The notes: generated from the letters alone by a model not told the origin. Shown: positions 52,684 through 60,956, counted from the first letter of the stretch. The stretch is 64,000 bases of DNA from Modestobacter caceresii (GCF_000761485.1 NZ_JPMX01000028.1:1-64000), one strand, 5' to 3'. Program-made: numbers and translations.

Positions 52684-53136
52684 GTGCCTGAGCTGAAGGA
52701 CCGACTGCGTGCCGACCTGACCACCGCCATGAAGGGCCGCGACGAGCTGCGCACCGCGACGCTGCGCATGGTGCTCTCCGCCGTGACCGCCGAGGAGGTC
52801 TCCGGCAAGGAGGCCCGGGAGCTGAGCGACGAGGAGGTGCAGGCGGTGCTGCGCCGGGAGGCGAAGAAGCGCCGTGAGGCGGCCGACGCCTTCGCCGGTG
52901 CCGGCCGCGCCGACCAGGCCGAGCGGGAGAAGGCCGAGGAGGGCGTGCTGGCGACCTACCTGCCCGCCCAGCTCGAGGACGCCGATCTGACCGCGCTCGT
53001 CGCGGACGTGATCACCACGACCGGTGCCGCCGGGATGAAGGACATGGGCAAGGTCATGGGCGCCGTGCAAGGCCGGGTGGCAGGTCGGGCCGACGGCGGC
53101 CGGGTGGCCGCAGAGGTGCGCCGCCAGCTCGGCTGA
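52684..53136 (+). CDS. GatB/YqeY domain-containing protein
   Basis: The 150-residue helical protein matches the YqeY family: LKDRLRADLTTAMKGRDELR, TLRMVLSAVTAEEVSG, the helix LREAKKRREAADAFAGAGR-like segment, EEGVLATYLPAQLEDADL, and MGKVMGAVQGRVAGRADGGR near the end. The domain is related to the tail of the GatB amidotransferase subunit and may bind tRNA, but its role as a stand-alone protein is unclear. The start is GTG 52684 with a CAGGCT box 7 nt upstream, so a leaderless mRNA is likely. It is divergent from the phosphoesterase. Confidence 0.88.
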   Translation: MPELKDRLRADLTTAMKGRDELRTATLRMVLSAVTAEEVSGKEARELSDEEVQAVLRREAKKRREAADAFAGAGRADQAEREKAEEGVLATYLPAQLEDADLTALVADVITTTGAAGMKDMGKVMGAVQGRVAGRADGGRVAAEVRRQLG

Positions 53137-53161
53137 GCGGGGGCGCGCTCAGCGTCCTCAG

Positions 53162-53205
53162 AACGGTAGAGGGGCCGGGCCCGTAGGCCCGGCCCCTCTG
53201 CCGTT
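53162..53205. terminator. Bidirectional terminator, 20-bp stem
   Basis: AACGGTAGAGGGGCCGGGCC pairs along its full length with GGCCCGGCCCCTCTGCCGTT (one T:G pair) around a CGTA loop. It lies in the gap between the converging YqeY and penicillin-binding protein genes. Confidence 0.9.
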
Positions 53206-53208
53206 CGG

Positions 53209-55467
53209 TCAGCCGGGCTGACCGTCCCCGTTCAGGTCGGGCTGCGGAGCGGCGGGGTCGGCCGGGGGAGCCGCTTCGGTGGACGGCGCTGCGGCGGTCG
53301 ACGGTGCCGGCTCGGTGGCCGTGCTGCTGTCCCGGCTCGACGTCCGGTTCCAGCGCTGCGATCCGCGGTCGTCGTCGTTCGAGGACGAGGACGACGGCCG
53401 GGCGCTCGTGGGCGGCGCGTCGACCCCGCGCCCGGCGAACCTCGGGTCGGCCGCCGGGAACTCCGCGGCGGGCTGCCCGGAGAGGATCGGCAGCATCGCG
53501 TCGTGCCAGATGGTGGCCGGCCGGCCACCGCCGTAGCCACCGACGCTGTCGGTCCCGGTCGGGCGGAACACCATGACGCTGGCGGTGTACTCCGGGGTGG
53601 ACCCGACGAAGGTCACCGAGTCGTTGTTGTTCACCGTGCCGGTCTTGCCGGCGATCTGGTGGCCGGGGATGTAGGCGCGCGCGCCGGTCTGCATCCGGTT
53701 CCCCGGCTCGACGTCCTTGCGCAGCATCTGGCTCAGGGTGTTCGCGAGGCCGGGCTCGACCACCTGCTCGCACTGGTCGCCGGGGACGAGCGGCTGGCCG
53801 TCGTCATCGGTGACCGGCTCGCCGTTGCGGTCGACGATCTGCAGCACCGGCTTCGGGGTGCACTTCACGCCGCTGGCCGCGATCGTCGCGTAGGCGTTGG
53901 CCAGGTCGAGCGGGCTGACCCCGTCGGTGCCGTAGGCGAACGAGGGCCGGTTCTCGTCGATGATCTGCTGGGCCGGGGTCTGGGTCACTGAGTAGTCGAA
54001 GGTCATGCCCAGCCGCTCGGCCATCCGGACCGCCGGCTCGATGCGGCCCAACGCGTCCTCCAGCGCCAGGAAGTAGGTGTTGGAGGACATGTAGAGCGCC
54101 TGGGTCATGGTCAGCGTGTTCGGGTAGTTGTTGCCCACGTTGCCGACCGAGTAGGGCTCGTACTCCGCGGTGTCGGTGTTGAAGCCCCGGTAGACCCGGC
54201 TGGTGTAGGGCTCGCTGGTGGTGATCGTGTGGCTGGCCGGCAGCCCCTGCTCCAGCGCGGCCGCGGCGACGAAGGTCTTGAACGTCGAGCCGGAGCCCTT
54301 GGTGGGGATGGTGGCGAAGTTGACCGACTCGCAGCCCGCTGCCGGGTCACCGCAGCCGAACCGCCGGTTCACGCTCATCGCCAGCACGTGCCCGGTGCCG
54401 GGCTCGATCGCGTCGTAGACCCCGACGATCGGGTCGCCCATGCCCTGGGTGGCCAGCACGGCCGCGTCACCGGCGAGCTGCATGTCCGGGCGGAGGGTGG
54501 TCTGGATCGTCCAGCCGTTGTTCTTGATGTCGTCCGGGCTCACCCCCAGCGTGCCGGTCAGGTAGCTCATGACGTAGTCGCAGAAGAAGCCGCCGATCGC
54601 GGCGTCGATGCAGCCGTTCGGCGCGTTGCCGCCGGGGGCCAGCGGGATCGGCGCGGCGGAGACGTCGGCGAGCTCCTGGTCGGTGATGTGCTCGAGCTGG
54701 TGCATCCGGTTCAGCACCTGATCACGCCGGGTCGTCGCCTCGGCCGGGTAGGCGATCGGGTCGAACTTGGGGCTCTGCACCAGCCCGGCGAGCACCGATG
54801 CCTGCGGCAGCGTCAGGTCGGCGGCGTTCACGCTGAAGTACTTCTGCGCGGCCGACTGGATGCCGTAGGCGCCCTGGCCGAAGTAGGCGATGTTCAGGTA
54901 GCGGGTGAGGATCTCGTCCTTGGAGTACTCCTCCTCCAGCGCGAGGGCGAGGCGGGCCTCCTTGAGCTTGCGGCCGACCGACTCCTCCTCGGCAGCGGCC
55001 CGCTCCTCCGCGTTGTCCGCGGTCTGCAGCAGGGTCTGCTTGACCAGCTGCTGGGTCAGCGTCGACCCGCCCTCGAGCACCTCCCCGGCGGCGAGGTTCT
55101 TCGCCAGCGCCCGCGTCGTGCCCTCGACGTCCAGCCCGTTGTGCTGGTAGAAGCGCGAGTCCTCGATGTCGACGATCGCCTGCTTCATCACGTCGGAGAT
55201 CTGGTCGTGCGTCACCGGCGTGCGGTTGTTGTCGTAGAACTGCGTGATCGGCGTCCCGTCGGCGGCCACCATGGTGGCGTTGCCGTTCGGCGTCTCGTCG
55301 GTGAGCTCGACCGGGAGGGCGTCGAGCAGGCTGGCGGAGTTCCGGGCGACGAGCCCGGTCCCCCCGACCAAGGGCAGCAACATGGCAGCGACCAGGGCGC
55401 CGGCCACGACGATCGTGACGGCCAGCTTGACCAGGGCACCGAGCGGGGAACGCGCAGAGTCGGACAT
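53209..55467 (-). CDS. Class A penicillin-binding protein (PonA2-like)
   Basis: The 752-residue protein has one N-terminal membrane helix (LVKLAVTIVVAGALVAAMLL). The GT51 transglycosylase follows: VDIEDSRFYQHNGLDVEGTT with catalytic Glu, and EGGSTLTQQLVKQTLLQ. The transpeptidase has SxxK in GSGSTFKTFVA, SxN in SSNTYF and KTG in GKTGTVNNND. It polymerises and cross-links peptidoglycan outside the membrane. The tail after about 680 is Ser/Asp/Pro/Ala-rich and no PASTA domain is visible. It ends DLNGDGQPG, resembling a Ca-binding dockerin-like loop. Confidence 0.93.
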   Translation of the reverse strand: MSDSARSPLGALVKLAVTIVVAGALVAAMLLPLVGGTGLVARNSASLLDALPVELTDETPNGNATMVAADGTPITQFYDNNRTPVTHDQISDVMKQAIVDIEDSRFYQHNGLDVEGTTRALAKNLAAGEVLEGGSTLTQQLVKQTLLQTADNAEERAAAEEESVGRKLKEARLALALEEEYSKDEILTRYLNIAYFGQGAYGIQSAAQKYFSVNAADLTLPQASVLAGLVQSPKFDPIAYPAEATTRRDQVLNRMHQLEHITDQELADVSAAPIPLAPGGNAPNGCIDAAIGGFFCDYVMSYLTGTLGVSPDDIKNNGWTIQTTLRPDMQLAGDAAVLATQGMGDPIVGVYDAIEPGTGHVLAMSVNRRFGCGDPAAGCESVNFATIPTKGSGSTFKTFVAAAALEQGLPASHTITTSEPYTSRVYRGFNTDTAEYEPYSVGNVGNNYPNTLTMTQALYMSSNTYFLALEDALGRIEPAVRMAERLGMTFDYSVTQTPAQQIIDENRPSFAYGTDGVSPLDLANAYATIAASGVKCTPKPVLQIVDRNGEPVTDDDGQPLVPGDQCEQVVEPGLANTLSQMLRKDVEPGNRMQTGARAYIPGHQIAGKTGTVNNNDSVTFVGSTPEYTASVMVFRPTGTDSVGGYGGGRPATIWHDAMLPILSGQPAAEFPAADPRFAGRGVDAPPTSARPSSSSSNDDDRGSQRWNRTSSRDSSTATEPAPSTAAAPSTEAAPPADPAAPQPDLNGDGQPG

Positions 55468-55567
55468 CGCAGGCCAAGGTACCTGCCCGGGGGGTCTGTG
55501 TGGGGTGCCTCTGACGCAACGCGCGGAGCGGCCGCCGAGGACGTCGGCAGGCCGCCCCGCACGGCGG

Positions 55568-56692
55568 TCAGGACATCTGGTAGCGGTTCGCCCGCTTGAA
55601 CGTGCCCATGTCGTTGAATCGCACCCCGTTGGCGGCCAGCACCGGGTGGATGTCCCGCTCCATCAGCTGCCGCACGTAGAACGGGTCGGCCACGTAGAAG
55701 TGGTGGATCGGGTGGGTGCTGCCGAAGTTCAGGCAGAAGACCTGGAAGGGCACCAGGTACCAGCGGTTGAACACCTGGGTCTGCTGCAGCACGTTGCCCT
55801 GCTCGACGTCCCCCTGATAGTGCATGTTGCTGCTGATGAAGTGCAGGCAGAAGCCCCGCCACACGTTCGGGCCGACCCAGACGACGGTCAGCACGGTGAG
55901 CACCTGGAGCCAGGACGTCGGCACGGCGGCGCCCAGCCAGCTCGCCACGTGCAGGCCCAGGAACGCGTACCAGATGGTGATCGCCACCGGGGTCAGCCCG
56001 ATGCTCGCCTTGAGGATGGTGCGCCGCCAGAGCGCGTCCTCGGCGTCCTTCGGCCGGGTGGTGACGATCCGGATCAGGGCGGGCACGTACGGGTCGAGCA
56101 GGCTGTAGAGCCGGACGGCGCCCCACGGCTTGCCGTTGGTGATCGACACCTCCTCGATGTCGTCGGGCAGCCCCGAGTACGCGTGGTGCCGCAGGTGCAG
56201 CCGGATCCGGTAGACCGGGTTGATCGTGTACGGCCGGATCGCCCAGACGCCGAAGAGCAGCGCGTACCGCACGGCCTTGCGGCGGCGGAAGTAGAGGGCG
56301 TGGATCAGGTCGTGCTCCACCTCGTGCCCGATCGCGGCGAAGGCCGCCGACAGCAGCAGGGTCACGTACCAGGGCAGCACGCCGGTCAGGTACAGCGCGC
56401 CGCTGCCGACGAAGCCGAGGACGGCGACGGAGAAGGCGGTCAGCCCGAGGGCGTCCTGGTGCCGCAGCACCGGGTGGTCGCGCCGCAGCTCCTGCGACCG
56501 ACGGCGGATCGCGCTGGTGATGACCTTGGTGCGGGCCTTGTCGTCGGGGGAGAGCCCGACGGTGTCGACCGGGATCTCGACGGGGAGGTCGGCGGCGGCG
56601 GGGACGGCGATGCCGGTGCCGGTGACGAAGAGGCCGGCCGGCTCCGGCGACGTCGTCGCGGTGGTGCGGTCGAGCTCGGGTGCGGTGCTCAT
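55568..56692 (-). CDS. Fatty acid desaturase family protein
   Basis: The 374-residue membrane protein has all three di-iron histidine boxes of the desaturase superfamily: HEVEHDLIH, HLRHHAY and HPIHHFY. Membrane segments lie around LGLTAFSVAVLGFVGSGALY and LPWYVTLLLSAAFAAIG, and at about 240-290. The first 60 residues are polar. The substrate could be an acyl chain, carotenoid or alkane. It lies between the penicillin-binding protein and the ArsA pair, where whiB4 stands in mycobacteria, and so looks like an insertion or replacement. Confidence 0.88.
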   Translation of the reverse strand: MSTAPELDRTTATTSPEPAGLFVTGTGIAVPAAADLPVEIPVDTVGLSPDDKARTKVITSAIRRRSQELRRDHPVLRHQDALGLTAFSVAVLGFVGSGALYLTGVLPWYVTLLLSAAFAAIGHEVEHDLIHALYFRRRKAVRYALLFGVWAIRPYTINPVYRIRLHLRHHAYSGLPDDIEEVSITNGKPWGAVRLYSLLDPYVPALIRIVTTRPKDAEDALWRRTILKASIGLTPVAITIWYAFLGLHVASWLGAAVPTSWLQVLTVLTVVWVGPNVWRGFCLHFISSNMHYQGDVEQGNVLQQTQVFNRWYLVPFQVFCLNFGSTHPIHHFYVADPFYVRQLMERDIHPVLAANGVRFNDMGTFKRANRYQMS

Positions 56693-56817
56693 GCCTGGTG
56701 TGTCATCCCTCCGACGGAACGGTCGGGCGGACGCTAACGGAGCGTCACGACCGCGACCAGGTCCCGGGATGACGTGGGCACGAACGGGTGACCGGCCTGC
56801 CCCTCCTGCCCCTCGAG

Positions 56818-56835
56818 CCCCACGGAGGGGTGGGG
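56818..56835 (-). terminator. Small hairpin after the ArsA pair
   Basis: CCCCAC and GTGGGG form a 6-bp stem directly after the stop codon of the second ArsA-like gene. It is short, so the terminator call is tentative. Confidence 0.35.
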
Positions 56836-58059
56836 TCAGCCGGCCTGGGAGCGCAGCGGCAGCACCCGACTGCGCGGCGTGCCCGTCCCGGTGCCGTCCT
56901 CCGCGGCGAGCAGCGCCTCACCCATCACCCGCAGCCCGTCCAGGTCGTGCACGTCCCCGGCCGCGGCCGGCACCGTCCGCACCGGCACCTCCGGGTGGGC
57001 GCTGGTGAACCGGTCGGCCAGCCGCTGCTCGCGGGTCGCGACGGTCATCCGCTCGGCGTGCACCCGCAGCGCTCCCGCGGCCAGCTTCGAGCCCGGGCCC
57101 CCTGCCTCGGCCACGGCTTCGGCGGCACCCTCGGCGCGGGTGGCGGACAGGGCCGTGGTGGCCGGCGGGTGGGTGCGGTTGAGCACCAGCCCGACCAGCG
57201 GCATGCCCTCGGTGGAGAGCCGGTCGACGAAGTACGAGGCCTCGCGCAGTGCATCCGGCTCCGGGGCGGCGACGACGACGAACGACGTCCCCGGCTGGCG
57301 GAGCATCTCGTACGTCGCGTCGGCGCGCTCCCGGAAGCCGCCGAACATGGTGTCCAGCGCGGAGACGAACGCCGAGATGTCGTTGAGCAGCTGGCCGCCC
57401 AGGATCTTGCTGATGATCCGGCTGAACAGCAGGAAGCCGGCCCCGACGAACCGGACCCCGGCCCGGCCGCCGGCCCGCGCGGGGGCGGTGAGCAGCCGGA
57501 TCATCGTGCCGTCGAGGAAGCGGCTCATCCGGTTCGGGGCGTCCAGGAAGTCCAGCGCCGACCGGGACGGCGGGGTGTCGACGATCACCAGGTCCCAGCG
57601 GTCGCTGGCCCGCAGCTGCCCGAGCTTCTCCATCGCCATGTACTCCTGCGTGCCGGCGAAGGAGGAGGAGAGCGCCTGGTAGAAGGGGTTCTCGAAGATC
57701 ACCTGCGCCCGCTCGGGCGTCGAGTGCGCGGCGACGACGTCGTCGAACGTCCGCTTCATGTCCAGCATCATCGCGTGCAGCTCACCCGGGGAACCGGGCG
57801 TCTCGACCAGCCGCGGCTCGTTGTCCAGCTCGACCAGGCCCAGCGACTGGGCCAGCCGGCGGGCCGGGTCGATGGTCAGCACGACGACCTCCCGTCCGGC
57901 CTCGGCCGCGGCCAGCGCGAGCGCCGCCGAGGTGGTCGTCTTGCCCACGCCGCCAGAACCGCAGCACACGATGATCCGCGTGCTCCGGTCGCTGACCAGC
58001 GCGGCCAGGTCCAGCGGCGGTGCCGGGGCGGGCCGCCGCGGCGGCTGGGCGGCGGTCAC
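56836..58059 (-). CDS. ArsA-like anion-transporting ATPase, second of a pair
   Basis: The 407-residue protein has a P-loop RIIVCCGSGGVGKTTTSAAL and a switch region DPARRLAQSLG. VIVDTPPSRSALDFLDAPNR gives the nucleotide and Mg site. The Walker A reads GSGGVGKT, so the signature Lys of deviant Walker A ATPases (KGGxGK) is Ser here. The start GTG 58059 overlaps the TGA of the partner gene (GTGA). Such pairs (Rv3679-Rv3680 in M. tuberculosis, from memory) occur across actinobacteria and probably form a hetero-oligomer. The function is not settled; redox, nitrite or glycerol stress have been suggested. Confidence 0.85.
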   Translation of the reverse strand: MTAAQPPRRPAPAPPLDLAALVSDRSTRIIVCCGSGGVGKTTTSAALALAAAEAGREVVVLTIDPARRLAQSLGLVELDNEPRLVETPGSPGELHAMMLDMKRTFDDVVAAHSTPERAQVIFENPFYQALSSSFAGTQEYMAMEKLGQLRASDRWDLVIVDTPPSRSALDFLDAPNRMSRFLDGTMIRLLTAPARAGGRAGVRFVGAGFLLFSRIISKILGGQLLNDISAFVSALDTMFGGFRERADATYEMLRQPGTSFVVVAAPEPDALREASYFVDRLSTEGMPLVGLVLNRTHPPATTALSATRAEGAAEAVAEAGGPGSKLAAGALRVHAERMTVATREQRLADRFTSAHPEVPVRTVPAAAGDVHDLDGLRVMGEALLAAEDGTGTGTPRSRVLPLRSQAG

Positions 58060-59084
58060 GCCGCGACCTCGTCGCGCAGGTGCCCGTCGAGCCGGTCGGC
58101 CAGCTCGAACAGGCAACCCAGGTCGATCGGGGACGACGACAGCGGCAGCTCCACCAGTGGGCGGCCCAGCGCCTCGACGTCCCCGCGCAGTGCGTCCTGG
58201 GCGATCCAGCGGCGGGCGTGCTCGACCGCCTCGGCGACCAGCCCGTCCGCCAGCCCGTCGATCCCGGTCAACTGCGCCGCGGTCAGCGCGGGCACCAGGT
58301 CGGCGCCGGTGAGCCGGCCCTCGGCGGTGCGGGCCAGGCTGGCGGCCGGGAGGAGCGGTTCGGTCGCCATGTTGACGATCACCGACCCGACCGGCAGCCC
58401 GGCCGCGGTCAGCTCGGTGATCGCGTCAGCGGTCTCCTGCACCGGCATGTCCTCCAGCAGGGTCACCACGTGCACCGCCGTCTGCGGCGAGCGGAACACC
58501 GCCATCACCCCGTCGCTCTGCGCCCTGATCGGGCCGGACCGGGCCAGCCCGGCCACCTCGTTGGTCACGTTGAGGAACCGGGTGATCCGGCCGGTCGGTG
58601 GCGCGTCGACGACGACGGCGTCGTAGACCAGTCGGCCCTTCTCCCGCCGGGTCACCGCCTCCTTGATCTTCCCGGTGAGCAGCACGTCGCGGAGCCCGGG
58701 CGCGATCGCGGTGGCGAAGTCGATCGCGCCCATCTTGCGCAGCGCCCGGCCGGCCCGCTTCAGGTTGTAGAACATGTCGAGGTACTCGAGGAAGGCCGCC
58801 TCCACGTCGATCGCCAGCGCCTTCACCTCACCGCCCCCGCGGGCCACCGCGACGCGCCGCTCCTCGTAGGGGAGGGGCGGGGTGTCGAAGAGCTGGGCGA
58901 TGCCCTGCCGCCCCTCGGTCTCCACCAGCAGCACGTGGCCGCCGTCGGCGGCCAGCGACAGGGCCAGGGCAGCGGCGACCGTCGTCTTCCCGGTGCCGCC
59001 CTTCCCGGTGACGACGTGGCACCGCACGGGCACCGTTCCTGCGCGCGACGGTTCCCGGTGCACCGGCTCTGAGCTCACCCGCAC
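58056..59084 (-). CDS. ArsA-like anion-transporting ATPase, first of a pair
   Basis: The 342-residue protein has a canonical deviant Walker A, VTGKGGTGKTTVAAALALSL (about 25-44), with the signature Lys. VETEGRQGIAQLFD follows, and then DAVVVDAPPTGRITRFLNV, the switch II/Mg site. It keeps the Lys that its partner lacks, suggesting unequal roles in ATP hydrolysis. It is read divergently from the DUF4177-like gene, with 55 nt between starts. The start ATG 59084 (MRVSSEPVH) may be early; a later start near VPVRCHVVTGKGG is possible. Confidence 0.87.
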   Translation of the reverse strand: MRVSSEPVHREPSRAGTVPVRCHVVTGKGGTGKTTVAAALALSLAADGGHVLLVETEGRQGIAQLFDTPPLPYEERRVAVARGGGEVKALAIDVEAAFLEYLDMFYNLKRAGRALRKMGAIDFATAIAPGLRDVLLTGKIKEAVTRREKGRLVYDAVVVDAPPTGRITRFLNVTNEVAGLARSGPIRAQSDGVMAVFRSPQTAVHVVTLLEDMPVQETADAITELTAAGLPVGSVIVNMATEPLLPAASLARTAEGRLTGADLVPALTAAQLTGIDGLADGLVAEAVEHARRWIAQDALRGDVEALGRPLVELPLSSSPIDLGCLFELADRLDGHLRDEVAA

Positions 59085-59127
59085 CAGCCTACGAGCGGTG
59101 ACCGACTCCGGCGCGTCCCGGCTGCGC

Positions 59128-59133
59128 TAGCGT
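59128..59133 (+). promoter_or_regulatory. -10 box of the DUF4177-like gene, leaderless type
   Basis: TAGCGT ends 6 nt before ATG 59140 with no ribosome-binding motif between them. Confidence 0.5.
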
Positions 59134-59139
59134 CGCGGC

Positions 59140-59313
59140 ATGAGTGATCCCGCCCGCCGTACCTGGGAGTACGCGACCATCCCGCTGCTCACCCACAACA
59201 CCAAGGCGATCCTGGACTCCTGGGGCGTCGACGGCTGGGAGCTGGTGGCCGTCGTCCCCGGCCCCGGCGGCGGCGACCAGCTGGTGGCCTACCTCAAGCG
59301 CCCGACCAGCTGA
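59140..59313 (+). CDS. Small DUF4177-like protein (57 aa)
   Basis: A 57-codon frame encodes MSDPARRTWEYATIPLLTHN, then TKAILDSWGVDGWELVAVVP and a Gly-rich end before LVAYLKRPTS. The pattern W-E-Y...L-N-x-x-G-x-x-G-W-E-L-V is that of DUF4177 proteins, small beta-sheet proteins of unknown role. It is followed after 7 nt by the RidA gene. A small gene at the same place (Rv3678A) is annotated in M. tuberculosis, as I recall. A TAGCGT box supports transcription from the start codon. Confidence 0.8.
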   Translation: MSDPARRTWEYATIPLLTHNTKAILDSWGVDGWELVAVVPGPGGGDQLVAYLKRPTS

Positions 59314-59320
59314 GGCCACG

Positions 59321-59788
59321 ATGACCACCCCCGTCTCCTGGCACGCCCGGCTCGCCGAGCTCGGTGTCCGGCTGCCCCCGGTGGCCGCCCCGGTCGCCGC
59401 CTACGTGCCGGCCGTCCGCACCGGCCAGCTGGTCTTCACCTCCGGTCAGCTGCCGTTCGTCGACGGCGGGCTGCGCCGCACCGGCAAGGTCGGCGGTGCC
59501 GTCGACATCGAGGACGCCGCAGCCGACGCGAAGGTCTGTGCGCTCAACGCGCTGGCCGCGATCGACGACCTGGTCGGTCTGGACTCCGTGGCCCGGATCG
59601 TGCGGGTCGTCGGCTACGTGGCCAGCGCCGAGGGCTTCTCCGCCCAGCCGCGGGTCGTCAACGGCGCCAGCGAGTTCCTCGGCCGCGTCTTCGGCGAGGC
59701 CGGGCAGCACGCCCGCAGCGCCGTCGGCGTCGCCGAGCTCCCGATGAACGCCCCCGTCGAGGTCGAGCTCACCGTCGAGCTGCGATGA
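59321..59788 (+). CDS. RidA family protein (YjgF/YER057c/UK114)
   Basis: The 155-residue protein is of the longer RidA subtype. Landmarks are YVPAVRTGQLVFTSGQLPFV, DAAADAKVCALNALAAIDDL, VARIVRVVGYVAS, QPRVVNGASEFLGRVFGEAG and ARSAVGVAELPMNAPVEVEL. The arginine used by classical RidA enzymes for imine hydrolysis (ARSAVG here) is present. It would deaminate reactive enamines/imines, though the long subtype is less studied. It matches Rv3678c by position. Confidence 0.9.
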   Translation: MTTPVSWHARLAELGVRLPPVAAPVAAYVPAVRTGQLVFTSGQLPFVDGGLRRTGKVGGAVDIEDAAADAKVCALNALAAIDDLVGLDSVARIVRVVGYVASAEGFSAQPRVVNGASEFLGRVFGEAGQHARSAVGVAELPMNAPVEVELTVELR

Positions 59789-59792
59789 CACC

Positions 59793-59894
59793 GCGACCCT
59801 CCGGGTCGCAACGCGGCCAGGAGCCGGTGACGGCTGCGCTGAGCCGTTCCCCGTGGCGTCGGCAGGGAGCCCCCGGCCCCCGTGCCGACGCCAC
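59793..59894 (+). repeat. Hairpin-linker-hairpin intergenic repeat, copy B
   Basis: It starts 5 nt after the RidA stop. The first hairpin is GCGACCC-TCC-GGGTCGC (59793-59809). The linker has CGCGGCCAGGAGCCG (59812-59826) and GGCTGCGCTGAGCCGTT (59832-59848). The second hairpin has the perfect 12-bp arms GTGGCGTCGGCA (59853-59864) and TGCCGACGCCAC (59883-59894) around GGGAGCCCCCGGCCCC. The repeat ends 33 nt before the Nudix start. Confidence 0.75.
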
Positions 59895-59927
59895 CGCCTC
59901 CTTCGTCGGCGTCCGTCGGAGCTCGTC

Positions 59928-60743
59928 GTGAGTTCGACGGATCGTGCTCCCGTGCCGATCCGGCAGGCGGCGACGGTGTTGTTGCTGCGGGACGGCACCG
60001 ACGGCCTGGAGGTCTACCTGCTCCGGCGCACGCGGGGCATGCCGTTCGCCGGTGGGATGACCGCCTACCCCGGCGGCGGGGTCGACGACCGGGACGGCGA
60101 CACCGAGCTGGCCTGGGTGGGGCCGCCCCCGGCCCACTGGGCGAGCGCCTTCGGCTGCGACGAGCGACTCGCCCGTGAGCTGGTGTGCGCCGCCGTCCGG
60201 GAGACGTTCGAGGAGGCCGGCGTCCTGCTGGCCGGTCCGGCGGACGGCTCCGGGGCCGTCGTGCCCGACGTGTCCGGCGACGACTGGGAGGCGCAGCGGC
60301 AGGCGCTGATGGCCCGCGAGCTCTCCCTCGCCGAGCTGCTGGCCGGTCGCGGGCTCGCCCTGCGGGCCGACCTGCTGCAGCCCTTCGCGCACTGGATCAC
60401 CCCGCCCCCGGAACGGCGGCGCTACGACACCAAGTTCTTCGCCGCGCTGCTGCCCGTCGGGCAGGAGGCGCGGGACGTCTCCGGCGAAGCGGACGAGGCG
60501 GTATGGACGACGCCGGCCGCCGCGCTCGCCGAACACGCCGCGGGCACCCGGCCGATGCTGCCGCCCACGATCCACACGCTCGGCCAGCTGGTGCCCTTCG
60601 CCGACGCCGCGGCGACCCTGGCCGGCTCGCCACCGGCGCCGCTCGAGCCGATCAGTCCCACCTTCGAACAGGGGCCGGACGGCAACTACGCGGTGCTGCC
60701 CGACGGCACCCGGATCCGGATGGTCGCGGCTCTGCCTTCGTGA
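59928..60743 (+). CDS. Nudix hydrolase family protein
   Basis: The 271-residue protein has a Nudix fold with AATVLLLRDGTDGLEVYLLR at the start, RGMPFAGGMTAYPGGGVDDRD, and a Nudix box ending ELVCAAVRETFEEAGVLLAG (REx2EExG). A helical insertion (about 80-180, including ELSLAELLAGRGLALRADLL) and RRYDTKFFAALLP follow. This longer Nudix type is common next to ridA in actinobacteria; its substrate is unknown. The start is probably GTG 59928 (VSSTDRAPVPIRQA). Its stop codon lies in the first arm of repeat copy C. Confidence 0.87.
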   Translation: MSSTDRAPVPIRQAATVLLLRDGTDGLEVYLLRRTRGMPFAGGMTAYPGGGVDDRDGDTELAWVGPPPAHWASAFGCDERLARELVCAAVRETFEEAGVLLAGPADGSGAVVPDVSGDDWEAQRQALMARELSLAELLAGRGLALRADLLQPFAHWITPPPERRRYDTKFFAALLPVGQEARDVSGEADEAVWTTPAAALAEHAAGTRPMLPPTIHTLGQLVPFADAAATLAGSPPAPLEPISPTFEQGPDGNYAVLPDGTRIRMVAALPS

Positions 60744-60843
60744 TCCTGGCGGATCACACCGCGGCCAGGTGCCGGGGCCGGCTGCGTCGAGCCGTTGGCC
60801 GTGTCCCGGGGAGGGACCCTGCGGGCCCCGTCCCCGGTCCACC
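60740..60843 (+). repeat. Hairpin-linker-hairpin intergenic repeat, copy C
   Basis: The first hairpin is GTGATCC-TGGC-GGATCAC (60740-60757) and overlaps the Nudix stop codon. The linker has CGCGGCCAGGTGCCG and GGCTGCGTCGAGCCGTTGG. The second hairpin has arms CCGGGGA (60806-60812) and TCCCCGG (60831-60837) around GGGACCCTGCGGGCCCC. The last 54 nt match copy D with two differences. Confidence 0.75.
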
Positions 60844-60852
60844 GTGCACATG

Positions 60853-60956
60853 GCGACCCTGACGGGCCGCAGCGCGGCCAGGTGCCGGGGCCGGGGGCGT
60901 TGAGCCGTTGGCCGTGTCCCGGTGAGGGACCCTTCGGGCCCCGTCCCCGGTCCACC
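60853..60956 (+). repeat. Hairpin-linker-hairpin intergenic repeat, copy D
   Basis: The first hairpin is weaker (GCGACCC with GGGCCGC, one mismatch). The linker has CGCGGCCAGGTGCCG and GGCGTTGAGCCGTTGG. The second hairpin has GGGACCCTTCGGGCCCC between CCGGTGA and TCCCCGG (one mismatch). It lies 113 nt downstream of copy C. Confidence 0.7.

Noticed and set aside
53209-53400. Dockerin or calcium-binding domain at the end of the penicillin-binding protein
   Set aside because: DLNGDGQPG resembles one EF-hand-like loop, but only a single loop is present in a low-complexity tail.
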